A stretch of 64,000 nucleotides of DNA from Sambucus nigra (taxonomy: Eukaryota; Streptophyta; Magnoliopsida; Dipsacales; Adoxaceae), in assembly GCA_949130495.1 (NCBI GenBank), contig OX422221.1, forward strand, positions 153,059,741 through 153,123,740. The letters run 5' to 3'. Shown piece after piece: positions 12,663 to 24,290 of the stretch (the stretch's first letter is position 1; every line of letters starts with the position of its first letter). The notes under the pieces are model-generated. The model was given only the letters and a program-made list of their open reading frames with translations. It did no database searches and was not told the DNA's origin. A program made the position numbers and the translations under genes.

Positions 12663-15600
12663 ATCTTAAGACAAATTTAAAAAAGTTCTACTGTTTTTTA
12701 GAGTACATAATTTTTTTTACAGAAATTTATTTGCTGGAAATAAATCTGTTTTGACAGAATAAAATGAATTAATTGAAAGATTTATTGTAGAAATTAGTAA
12801 AACAGTTTTGATATAGAAATTAATTTCTATACTGTTTTTATATTCTGTTTTAAAAAATAAAATTTTATTTGTGTATTATTGTTAAAATATGTTTATGTAA
12901 ATTTTTTAATCTTTAAATTATAATTCTTTTTTGTATAGAATTCTTTTTATTATTGAAAATTAGTGTGACACAGATTTTATATTTAATTCTGTTTTGTACG
13001 GAATTATGTTTATATTATAGTTTAATTTTGAATTTTATTTGGAATTCTTTTGGAATTCATTTATTGTGAATTATATTTAGAGGAAATTGGTGCACAGAAT
13101 TTTGTATTCTGTTTTGGTTAATTCATTATATATGAATTTTATCATTGATTAAAATTCTATTTTTGTAACATAAATGGAACCGCAAAGTACGATCACTACT
13201 CCTACGAAAATGATTGTCACCAACACAAATGTGACTGCACCCGTATCTATGCCACATGGGGAGAAATTGGAAAAGTTCATTGGGACTGACTTCAAACATT
13301 GGCAAGGACAAATGTACTTCTATCTCACTACCTACCAACTGGGCAGGTTTGTATATGAAGATTGACCCTATATTCAAGAGGGAGGTGACGCTGAAAAGGT
13401 TGCTATTGTCGATGCTTGGAAGCATTCGGACTACCTATGTCGGAATTATATTCTGGCTTACTTGGACAAGACATTGTACCATGTCTAGTGCACGATCAAA
13501 ACATCCAAGGAATTATGGAATTCTTTGGAGAAGAAGTATAAAACTGAAGATGTTGGGATGAAGAAATTTATCGTTGGCCGTTTTCTGGACTTCAAAATGG
13601 TTGATTCTAAATCTGTGATCTCGCAAGTGCAAGAATTTCAAGTGATCCTCCATGACATTCATGCTGAAGGAATGTCAATTAGTGAAACTTTCCAAGTTGC
13701 TGCAATTGTTGAAAAGTTGCCACCATCTTGGACTTTGTTCAAAAACTATCTCAGGCACAAGCGAAAGGAGATGAATGTGGAGGAGTTGGTGGTAAGACTG
13801 AGAATCGAAGAAGTCAATCGTGAGTCTCAAAAGAAAAGTGGGAAGAATCCAATGGAAACGAAGGTCCATATTGTTGAAGGTCCCAAGAAGAACAAACGAA
13901 AGTATGATGGGGAAGGCACTTCAAAACAAAACAAGAAAAAGTTCAAAGGTAAATGTTACAATTGTGGAAAACCTGGACACCGCTCAAGCGAGTGTCGTAA
14001 GCCTAAGTAGAAAAATAAAAATAACTCTCACGCAAATGTAACTTAGGGTCAGAATATCGCCAATGATTTGGCGGATATGAATCTTTCTGCCGTGGTCTCT
14101 GAATGTAACTTGGTTGGAAATACCAAGGAATGGTGGGTGGATACTAGAGCCACATGACACATTTGTGCAAACAAATGGATGTTCACCACCTGATAAGCCT
14201 TTGGAAAATGAAGAAAATCTCTTTATGGGAAATTCTTCCACTTCGAAGGTGGTAGGACAAGGAAAGATAACTCTGAAAATGACTTCTGGAACGGAACTTA
14301 CTCTCAACAATGTTCTTCACGTGCCTGATATCCGAAAGAATCTGATTTCTGGATCTATCCTTACTAAAAATGGTTTCAAGCTTGTGTTTGTGTCTGATCG
14401 CTTTGTGTTGTCTAAAAATGACATATATGTTGGAAAGGTCTACCTAAATGAGGGGCTCTTTAAATTCAATGTTCTTACTGTAACCCCAAAAATATCTATT
14501 TCAATGAATGAAAATATCTATTTCTAACATATTTGTTAGAAAATGAACCTCAATCGTATATAGAAGCTATATCCTTACCCGATGCTTCCAATTGGAAAGA
14601 AGCAATAAATAGTGAAATTGAATCCATATTAAAAAATCATACATGGGAACTAGTGGATCTTCCACCAGGTTCAAAACCTTTAGGCTATAAATAAATCTTA
14701 AAAACGAAATTGAAGGTCGATGGATCAATTGATAAGTATAAAGCTAGACTTGTAGCTAAATGTTATAGGCAAAAGTAAGGGTTGGATTACTTTGACACAT
14801 ATTCACCGGTAACAAGAATAACATCCATTCGGATGTTAATAGCAAGAACTGCTATTAATTGACTTGAAATACATCAAACGGATGTAAAAACTGGATTCTT
14901 AAATGGTTAACTAGACGAGGAAATTTATATGGAGCAACCTCAAGGCTTCAAAACTCCCGGACAAGAAGGAAAAGTATGTAAGCTTGTTAAATCACTATAT
15001 GGATTAAAACAAGCACCTAAGCAATGGCATGAAAAATTTGATAATGCAATGTTAGTTTCAAAATTAATGAATGCGATAAATGTGTTTACTTTAAATACAT
15101 TCATAATGGATATGTCATTGTATGCCTCTATGTTGATGATATGCTTATCAAGGGTAGTAACTTGGAAATTGTCAAAACTATAAAATAAATGTTGAGTAAT
15201 AGATTTGACATGAAAGATATGGGAATCGCCGATGTTATATTAGGAATTAAAATTTCTAGAACATCGGATGGACTTATATTATCTCAATCTCATTACATAG
15301 AGAAAGTACTTGAAAAATTCAAGAAGTATGATATTAGTCCTACCAAGACACCTATAGATGTAAATTTACATCTTGTAAGAAATAATGGTGAAAGCATATC
15401 TCAACTAGAATATTCTCGTATTATCGGCATCTTAATGTATATCATGAACTGTACGAGACCAGACATAGCATACTCAATAAGTAAGCTAAGTCGATTTATG
15501 AGTAATCCAGGAAAAAAACACTAGAAAGCTATATTGAGAGTTTTGGGTTATTTAAAATATACTCAAAACTATGGACTGCACTACTCAAAATATCCATCTG

Positions 15601-16674
15601 TTCTTAAAGGACATTGGGATGCAAATTAAATATCTGATACAAAAGACTCTAAGTCTACGAGTGGGTATGTGTTTACCCTCAGAGGTGCAGCCGTATCTTT
15701 GGAAATCCTCAATACAAACCTGACTTTCTAGATCGACAATGGAATCGGAATTCATTGCATTAGACAAAGCTAGAGAAGAAGCTGAATGGCTTCGAAATTT
15801 CTTAGAGGATATTCCATATTGGTCTAAACCTGTGCCCGCAATATGTATACATTGCGATAGCCAATCAGCGATTGGAAGGGCACAAAATCACATGTATAGC
15901 GGAAAGTCACGACTTATTCGTCGTCGACACAATAGCGTTAGACAACTTATCTCAAAGGAATTATCTCAATTGCCTATGTAAAGTCAAAAGATAATATATC
16001 GGATCCACTAACGAAATGTTTAAACCGAGAGCAAGTTGAAAGATCATCGAGAGGAATGGGTCTAAAGCCTATAAATAAATAGGAATCAATATAGTGGAAA
16101 CCCAACCTAGGTGACTGGAGATCCCAAGATCTAGGTTCAATGGGCAAACCGAACTACGTTGTATTCAGTAAGCACTGGAGGATATTTAATCCTATCAGTT
16201 CCAAAGATGAGAGAGTGCATATCTGCCGCGAAATTAGGATAAGTTATGCTTTTAATGACACTTATATCTTAGTACGTCTAAGTGGGGTACAGCAGAATAC
16301 TCTTTATGGAAGTCACCTACGTTAGTAAGAAGGGGGCCACTTCTATGAGAATAATGAAAGGCATATTCTCTAAAATACTTGCGGAACCAAGTGGTGTTCA
16401 CGGCCAAAATGAACACAAATGTGGGAACCAACTGTGTTGAAAAATTGTTGTGTGAATAGTGTTGTCTAGGTTTACAAAAACGCTTGACGGTTCAAGGACT
16501 TGAAGTCTACTAATTAACCAATTAAATCCGATAGTATATCACTAAGGAAAGTTCAAGGCCACTAGGCTACTTCTTCCGATGCAATAAGTCTTCAGTTTTA
16601 CTCAACTTGTGTCTGCATATGCATTAGCATCTGTTTGGTTTTATTTATAGCGATATATCATTCATGTGGGGGAT
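12663..16674 (+). mobile_element. Copia copy C, internal region (integrase deleted)
   Basis: It has the same organisation as the others but is about 1 kb shorter, because one deletion removes the GAG-pre-integrase and integrase region at about 14515. Its right-hand LTR survives only as 46 bp. Confidence 0.88.
13174..16082 (+). pseudogene. Copia gag-pol polyprotein, copy C (broken, no integrase)
   Basis: Gag is interrupted near 13363 (TGA) and 13488 (TAG). A long open gag segment with an intact knuckle ([14 protein letters not shown]) follows at 13525-14010. The protease motif is mutated (DTRA near 14142) and a frameshift follows near 14190. At about 14515 the sequence jumps from the end of the protease region to the start of RT; relative to copy B about 1045 bp are lost. 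RT then has several stops (near 14693, 14776, 14862, 14909). The YVDD motif itself survives near 15130 but lies between frameshifts. RNase H has stops near 15523 and 15627. This is the most decayed copy. Confidence 0.88.
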
Positions 16675-16720
16675 TGTTGGAAAATTGGACTTGAATTGGG
16701 TTTTAGAAAGCTGTCCAGAA
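16675..16720 (+). repeat. 46-bp LTR remnant at the C/D junction
   Basis: The sequence starts as a normal LTR (TGTTGGAAAATTGG) after the polypurine tract. After CTGTCCAGAA it jumps to leader sequence that normally lies downstream of an LTR (ATTAGTAAAGTTCTACT). About 1 kb of LTR plus the first bases of copy D's leader, including its primer-binding region, are gone. Confidence 0.85.
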
Positions 16721-19700
16721 ATTAGTAAAGTTCTACTATTTTTTAGTGTACATAATTTTTTTTACAGAAATTTATTTGTTGAAAATAAATCTGTTTTGAC
16801 ATAATAAAATGAATTAATTGAATGCTTTATTGAAGAAATTAGTAAAACAGTTTTGATATAGAAATTAATTTCTATACTGTTTTTATATTCTGTTTTAGAA
16901 AATCAAATTTTATTTGTGTATTCTTGTTAAAATTTGTTTATGTAAAATTTTTAATCTTTAAATTATAATTCTGTTTTGTATAGAATTCTTTTTATTATTA
17001 AAAATTAGTCTGACACGGATCTTATATTTAATTTTGTTTTGTACGGAATTCTTTTTGTATTATAGTTTAATTCTGAATTTTATTTGGAATTATTTTGGAA
17101 TTCATTTATTGTGAATTATATTTGGAGGAAATTGGTGCACAAAATTTTGTATTCTATTTTGGTTAATTCATTATATATGAATTTTATCATTGATAAAAAT
17201 TCTGTTTTTGTAACAGAAATGGAATCGCAAAGTACGAACACTACTCTTGTGAAAATGATTGTCACCAACACAAATGTGACTGCACCTGTATCTATGCCAC
17301 ACGGGGAGAAACCAGAAAAGTTCATTGGGGCTGACTTCAAACGTTGGCAAGCACAAATGTACTTCTATCTCACTACCTGCCAACTGGGCAGGTTTGTATA
17401 TGAAGATTGCCCCTCTATTCAAGAGGGAGATAACGCTGAAAAGGGTGCTGTTGTCGATGCTTGGAAGCATTCGGACTACCTATGCCGGAATTATATTCTG
17501 GCTTACTTGGACAAGACATTGTACCATGTCTACTGCACGATCAAAACATCCAAGGAATTATGGAATTCTTTGGAAAAGAAGTGTAAAACCGAAGATGCTG
17601 GGATGGAGAAATTTATCGTTGGGCATTTTCTGGACATCAAAATGGTGGATTCTAAATATGTGATCTCGCAAGTGCAAGAATTTGAAGTGATCCTCCACGA
17701 CATTCATGTTGAAGGAATGTCAATTAGTGAAACTTTCCAAGTTGCTGCAATTGTTGAAAAGTTGCCACCATCTTGGACTTTGTTCAAAAACTATCTCAAG
17801 CACAAGCGAAAGGAGATGAATGTGGAGGAGTTGGTGGTCAGGCTGAGAATCGTAGAAGACAACCGTGAGTCTCAAAAGAAATGTGGGAAGAATCCAATGG
17901 AAACGAAGGTCCATGTTATTGAAAGTCCCAAGAAGAACAAACGAAAGTACGATGGGGAATGCACTTCAAAACAAAACAAGAAAAAGTTCAAAGGAAAATG
18001 TCACAATTGTGATAAACCTGGGGACCGCTCAAGAAAGTGTCGTAAGCCTAAGAAGCAAAATAAAAATAACTCTTAAGCAAATGTAACTGAGGGTCAGAAT
18101 ATCGCCAATGATTTGGCGAATATGAATCTTTTTGCCGTGGTCTCTGAATGTAACTTGGTTGGAAATACCAAGGATTGGTGGGTGGATACTGGAGCCACAC
18201 GACACATTTGTGCAAATAAATGGATGTTCACCACCTATAAGCCTTTGTAAAATGAAGAAAATCTCTTTATGGGAAATTCTTCCACTTCGAAGGTGGCGGG
18301 ACCAGGAAAGATAACTCTGAAAATGACTTCTGGAAAGGAACTTACTCTCAACAATGTTCTTCACATGCCTGATATCCGAAAGAATCTGATTTCTGGATCT
18401 CTCCTTACTAAAAATGGTTTCAAGCTTGTGTTTGTGTCTGATCTCTTTGTGTTGTCTAAAAATTACATGTATGTAGGAAAGGGATACTTAAATGAGGGGA
18501 TCTTTGAAATCAATGTTCTTACTGTAACCCCAAAAACATCTGTTTCAATGAATGAAATTGCTAGTTCTTCTTACTTGATTGAGTCATCGAATATTTGGCA
18601 CGCTAGATTGGGACATGTTAATTTTGATACATTGCGTAGATTAATTAACTTGGAATATTTGCCACAATTTAATATTGATAAAAATCATAAATGTGAAATT
18701 TGTGTGGAATCTAAATTAGCTAGATTACCTTTCCATTCTATTGAAAGGAAAACTGAACCTTTAGATTTAATTCACAACGATATTTGTGATTTAAAATTTG
18801 TTCAAACTAGAGGTGGGAAAAAGTATTTTATTACTTTTATTGACGATTGCACAAAATCTTGCTATGTATATTTGTTACATGGTAAGGATGAGGCTATTAA
18901 TGCATTTAAATAATATAAGAATGAAGTTGAGAATCAATTAAGAAAAACGATAAAGGCTATTAGAAGTGATAAATGAGGTGAATATGAATATCCATTTGAG
19001 GAATTTTGTTCTGAAAATAGGATTATTCATCAAACAACCGCTCCTTATTCTCCTCAATCGAATGGTGTTGCTGAACACAAAAATCGTACATTGAAAAAAA
19101 TGATGAACTCAATGTTATTAAGTTCAGGAGCTCCACAAAATTTATGGGGGGAAGCCTTACTTTTTGCTAATTACATTATCAATAAAGCACCTCACAAAAA
19201 GATTCATAAGACACCTTATGAATTATGGAAATGTCTAAGACCTTCCTATAAATATTTATGAGTGTGGGGGTGCTTAGCCAAAGTGATGGTTCCTAAACCT
19301 AAAAAGGTAAGAATAGGGCCAAAAACCGTGGATTGTGTATTCATCGGTTATGCTACTAAAGCAGTGCATATCGATTTCTAGTTTGTAAATATGAGATTTC
19401 GGACATTCGTGTAAATACGGTTATTGAACCGAGGGATGCTTCATTTTTTGAAAATGAATTCCCGTATAATATGACCCGAAAATCTGGTCCATCTAAAAGG
19501 ACAAATCAAGCTACTAAAAGTGGTACTCATCAACCTATTGAATCAATAGAGGATGAACCAAGACGTAGTAAAAGAGCAAAAACCTCGACTTCTTTCGGTC
19601 CGAATTTTCTAACATATTTGTTAGAAAATGAACCTCAATCGTATAAAGAAGCTATATCCTTACCCGATGCTTCCAATTGGAAAGAAGAAATTAATAGTGA

Positions 19701-21766
19701 AATTGAATCCATATTACAAAATCATACATGGGAACTAGTGGATCTTCCACCAGATTCAAAACCGTTAGGTTATAAATGGATCTTCAAAAAGAAATTGAGG
19801 GCCGATGGATCAATTGATAAATATAAAGCTATACTTGTAGATAAAGGCTATAGGCAAAAGGAAGGGTTGGATTACTTCGACACATATTCACCGGTAACAA
19901 GAATAACGTCCATTCGGATGTTAATAGCAATAGCTGCTATTAAGGGACTTAAAATACATCAAATGGATGTAAAAACTGCATTCTTAAACAGTGAACTAGA
20001 CGAGGAAATTTATATGGAGCAACCTGAAGGGTTTAAAGCTCCCGGACAAGAAGGAAAAGTATGTAAGCTTGTTAAATCACTATATGGATTAAAATAAGAA
20101 CCTAAGCAATGGCATGAAAAATTTGATAATGCAATGTTATCAAATGGTTTCAAAATTAATGAATGCGATAAATGTGTTTCCTTTAAATACATTCATAATG
20201 GATATGTCATTGTATGCCTCTATGTTGATGATATGCTTATCATGGGTAGTAACATGGAAATTGTCAAAACTACAAAACAAATGTTGAGTAGTTGATTTGA
20301 CATGAAAGATATGGGAATCGCCGATGTTATGTTAGGAATTAAAATTTCTAGAACATCGGATGGACTTATATTATCTCAATCTCATTACATAGAGAAAGTA
20401 CTTGAAAAATTCAAGAAGTATGATATTAGTCCTACCAAGACACCTGTAGATGTAAATTTACATCTTGCAAGAAATAATGGTGAAAGCATACCTCAACTAG
20501 AATATTCTCGTATTATGGGCAGCTTAATGTATATCATGAACTGTACGAGACCGAACATATCATACTCAATAAGTAAGCTAAGTCAATTTATGAGTAATCC
20601 AGAAAGAGATCACTGGAAAGATATATTGAGAGTTTTGGGTCATTTAAAATATACTCAAAACTATGGACTGCACTACTCAAAATATCCAGCTGTTCTTGAA
20701 GGACATTGCGATGCAAATTGGATATCGGATACAAAAGACTCTAAGTCTAAGAGTGGGTACGTGTTTACCCTCGGAGGTGCAGCCGTATCTTGGAAATCCT
20801 CAAAACAAACGTACATTGCTAGATCGACAATGGAATCGGAATTCATTGCACTAGACAAAGCTAGAGAAGAAGCTGAATGACTTCGAAATTTCATAGAGGA
20901 TGTTCCAAATTGGTCTAAACTTGTGCCCGCAATATGTATACATTACGATAGCCAATCAGCGATTGGAAGGGCACAAAATCACATGTATAACGGAAAGTCA
21001 CGACATATTCGTCGTCGACACAATACCGTTAGACAACTTCTCTCAAATGGAAGTATCTCAATTGACTATGTAACGTCAAAAGATAATATATCGGATCCAC
21101 TAACGAAAGGTTTAAACCGAGAGCAAGTTGAAATATCATCGAGAGGAATGGGTCTAAAGCCTATAAATAAATAAGGATCAATATAGTGGAAACCCAACCT
21201 AGGTGACTGGAGATCCCAAGATCTAGGTTCAATGGGCAAACCGAACTACGTTGTATTCAGTAAGCACTGGAGGATATTTAATCCTATCCATTCCAAAGAT
21301 GAGACAGTGCATATCTGCCGCAAAATTAGGATAAGTTATACTTTTAATGACATCTATATCTTAGTACGTCTAAGTGGGTTATTCCAGAATACTCTTTATG
21401 GAAGTCACCTACGTGAGTAAGAAGGGGGCCACTTCTATGAGAATAATGAAAGGCATATTCTCTAAAATACTTGGGAAACCAAGTGGTGTTCACGGCCAAA
21501 ATGAACACAAACGTGAGAACCAACTGTGTTGAAGAATTATTGTGTGAATATTGTTGTCTAGGTTTACAAAAACGGTTGACGGTTCAAGGACGTGAAGTCT
21601 ACTGATTAACCAAGTAAATCTGATAGTATATCACTAAGGAAAGTTCAAGGCCACTAGGCTACTTCTCCCGATGCAATAAGTCTTCAGTTTTACTCAACTT
21701 GTGTCTGCATCTGCATTAATATCTATTTGGTTTTATTTATAGCCATATATCATTCGTGTGGGGGAT
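16721..21766 (+). mobile_element. Copia copy D, internal region
   Basis: Begins inside the leader because of the junction deletion and ends at the polypurine tract before the last LTR. Gene order is as in the other copies. It is closest to copy B in pol. Confidence 0.88.
17219..21174 (+). pseudogene. Copia gag-pol polyprotein, copy D (broken)
   Basis: Gag is open from 17219 (or from the in-frame ATG at 17177) to a TAA at 18074-18076, but the zinc knuckle has lost its histidine (CHNCDKPGDRSRKC). The protease motif DTGA is present and followed by a TAA near 18248. GAG-pre-integrase and early integrase are open at 18269-18913. Stops then follow near 18911 and 18973, in the block holding the second catalytic Asp. 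RT is open at 19471-20097 and RNase H at 20302-20880, and the C-terminal end at 20923-21174. YVDD is intact near 20220 but sits between stops. It shares three inactivating changes with copy B. Confidence 0.88.
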
Positions 21767-22861
21767 TGTTCGAAAATTGGACTTGAATTGGGTTTTAGAA
21801 AGCTGTCCAGAAAATTCTGGATAGAGTTTTAAGCAACTTTGAGCTCAAATTTAGGTGGGACCCACACTACGAAAATCGTGGGACCATATACGAACGCGTT
21901 CACCTTCGCAAGGAGATTAACGTAGTATATTCATACGTCCAATTTTAATAAGTTATGAATGATAAATATGTCCCCAAAGTGACTCACGAAGCAATGAAAG
22001 TTAATGAATTGGGTGTGTTTTAACTCTTGTCCCACATTGGAAGAGTAGTGGAAATTTGATGAGTTAATAACACCCCAAGTATGGACTAAGGCTTGGATGC
22101 CTTGGGGTATCCCAACTCTTTGAAGGGGATATGACCTAAGCTATGCACGGGTTGACTTTCGATCAAAAGTCCACACGCGCGCGTGCGTCCGTCCGTCCGG
22201 TCGGCTCGGTTCGATTCGGCTCTGGCTTGGGCTTATAAAAATCTCCTACATTTTTGGGCCGAATTTATTTAACTTTCTGGGCTTTGATTATTAATTAATT
22301 ACGAAATTAATTAATTAATTAATAAATTGTTGGCAGTTATTGCCAACAGTTAATTTCATTTAACTGATTAAGTATTTTTGACAGTTAATTTCGGTTGACT
22401 GTTCCAACAGTCAACACAAAAACTATAAATTAAACATTTTCCTACAGAATTGACTACTGAAAAAATTGCCCTCCAATAATTACGAATTTATGCTGCATCT
22501 TTTCCCAGAAAAATACAAACTTTTCTACTGCTACTGCATACATTCCTGCATATCATTCTTTGGTATGGTTGAGTATAAACACAGAATTGTGTTCGAAGAA
22601 ATTAATCATTGTTGTGCTGCTTGATTAATTTGGAAATCCGTTCTATCTTGGGAGACAATTATTCATTACCTTTGGCACCTTGTGGAGGGAATAAATTTGT
22701 CTTAAGGAGACTGTTCTAAACAGGGCTCGGATTACTTTTTCTATTCTAATATTATTTTTGCAAATACAAGTATTTCATTTCTGTAATTTCGTTTTATTTA
22801 TGTAATTATATTATAATTAATAATTCTGTACTTTTGTATTTATTAAACAGTAGACATAACA
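21767..22861 (+). repeat. Copia LTR, 3' end of the array (1095 bp)
   Basis: Runs TGTTCGAAAA to ATAACA. The sequence after 22861 (ATTGTCATAATAGTG) is unlike the internal start of the other copies, so it marks the true end of the array. TATA box at 22232-22241. Confidence 0.9.
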
Positions 22862-23284
22862 ATTGTCATAATAGTGTTAAGTTGATTATTGATTGTTACT
22901 CATGCACATCTATATTTCCATCTCTAAAACGATAATATTAGAATCATTAATATCATTTAATGTATTTACAGTTCCCTCGTAAAATACCCGTTTTAGTTAT
23001 TAATCCCTAAAAAAAATACATTTTCTTTCATTTCACATATCCAAAACTGAAAAGACGTCCACTTTCTCACATAGAAAGCCGACTCTCACTTTCTCTACAT
23101 GCAATTGATTTTTCATCTTCACTTTCTTCCATCCCTTCATATTCTCTCTCTCAAAATAAATTTGGGACAGACCCATCGACTTTCCTCATATTTTCTATCT
23201 CGAAACACTTCGCGATCGAAACATTTGCATCATCATCTGCACTACTTAGAGCTTTGATTTTACATTGAACTAATTTTTAGTAAC
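22862..23284. other. Spacer upstream of the PPR pseudogene
   Basis: AT-rich unique-looking sequence with CT-rich patches (about 23040-23160). It may be the old promoter and 5' leader of the PPR gene; I see no ORF or repeat in it. Confidence 0.4.
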
Positions 23285-23834
23285 ATGCGATCGAACCTTG
23301 AAAGGATTCATTTTTCATCTCCATCTCCAAAAAATTACTCCTCAACTGCACCATTTCTGTCTTTGATGCCCTCCACTACGCTCATAATCTTTTTCTTCAC
23401 ACTCCTAACCTCGATGTTTCCATGTACAATGCTCTCATTAGAGGATTCTCATACTCTAATTCCCCACTCAACTCCTTCATCACATTCATTCACATATCTC
23501 AAAACTCCACAATACAGTTTCTCTTTTGCCATCATTCTCAAAGCAACTTCCAATTTGAGGTCATTAAAAGCTGGAGTTCAACTTCATTATCAATTTATGA
23601 AATATGGCCTTGATACCGATTTGTTTTGTTGAGACAACTTTGATAAGTATATATGCGGTTTGCGGGTGGGTGGAGTTTGCACGGAAGGTGTTTGATGGAG
23701 TGCTTGGACTCAATGTTATCGTGTTGAATGTCGTGTTTACGGGTTTTTTTAGGTGTTGGGACGTAAAGGGTGCGAAGGAAATGTTTGGTAGGATGCCATT
23801 TAGGAATTTGACGACATGGAATCTCATGCTCGAG
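23285..23834 (+). pseudogene. PPR protein, 5' part (frameshifted, split by a copia insertion)
   Basis: Reading all three frames gives pieces typical of a PLS-class pentatricopeptide repeat protein: SMYNALIRGFS near 23415, KAGVQLHYQFMKYG near 23565, then FVETTLISIYAVCG, FARKVFDG, DVKGAKEMFGRMP and TTWNLMLE up to 23834. At least three frameshifts separate them. Family members are organellar RNA-binding proteins with an N-terminal targeting peptide; none can be judged here. A copia element splits the gene at 23834. After its target duplication the frame continues as GYTKV, the residues expected in this repeat, and then a stop follows. The frameshifts mean the gene is dead regardless of the insertion. 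Confidence 0.75.
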
Positions 23835-24185
23835 TGTTACAAAGTAGTGCGGTTTACCTATTATGTAGGAATAGTTGATTTAGTCTTTCATTATTGATTT
23901 AGTCTTGAGATTATTTAGGAGTCGGTTAATTTGTTAATTAAATAAATTCAGGAGCAAGTTGGTGTCTTCGGAGAAATTAGTCGTTGGTGTCTTCAGTCAA
24001 ATTAGTTGAGATCTTTTAAGCGAAAGTTTAGTATAAATAGAGTCTGTAACTTCAGTGACTTATGCTATGGTTTTTATCTTAAATCATTGAGTAATAAAAT
24101 CAGTTCTTCCTCTTAAATTATTCTCTCCATTTATCAAGATTTATCCTGCAATGATTTTATAGTTTGATTTCATATATTTCGGTCA
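23835..24185 (+). repeat. 5' LTR of copia element 2 (351 bp)
   Basis: TGTTACAAAG to GGTCA. It is nearly identical to the 350-bp 3' LTR. It contains GTATAAATAG (about 24031), a good TATA box. Confidence 0.93.
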
Positions 24186-24197
24186 TGGTATCAGAGC
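24186..24197 (+). other. Primer-binding site, initiator tRNA-Met type
   Basis: TGGTATCAGAGC starts directly after the LTR. This is the usual plant copia and gypsy site, complementary to the 3' end of initiator tRNA-Met. Confidence 0.92.
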
Positions 24198-24290
24198 CTG
24201 GTTGCCTACCACATGTCTGATTTTATTACTCAGTGAAGCTGTGTTTTGAGTCTTGCTATTTTGAATTGTTTTTGTAATTCTCCTTTTAAG

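Larger units (their letters stand above)
1..22861 (+). mobile_element. Tandem array of four Ty1/copia elements sharing LTRs
   Basis: Four copies of one copia family lie head to tail in the order LTR-A-LTR-B-LTR-C-(LTR remnant)-D-LTR. Neighbours share a single LTR instead of each having its own pair. The leader that starts with ATTAAACATTT recurs near 1, 6076, 12226 and 22430, and the polyprotein start recurs at 936, 7023, 13174 and 17219. LTRs begin TGTTGG and end AACA. The left LTR starts outside the window, so the target duplication of the whole array cannot be read. Such arrays are usually explained by unequal recombination between LTRs, or by insertion followed by duplication. All four internal regions are coding-dead. 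Confidence 0.9.

Noticed and set aside
13984..14310. Minus-strand frames of 100-140 residues repeated in all four copia copies
   Set aside because: They mirror the gag and protease coding region on the other strand and recur only because the copies are similar.
24186..24197. Part of a tRNA gene
   Set aside because: TGGTATCAGAGC is complementary to the tRNA 3' end and sits right after an LTR; it is a primer-binding site, and no tRNA cloverleaf surrounds it. The same holds at 44629.
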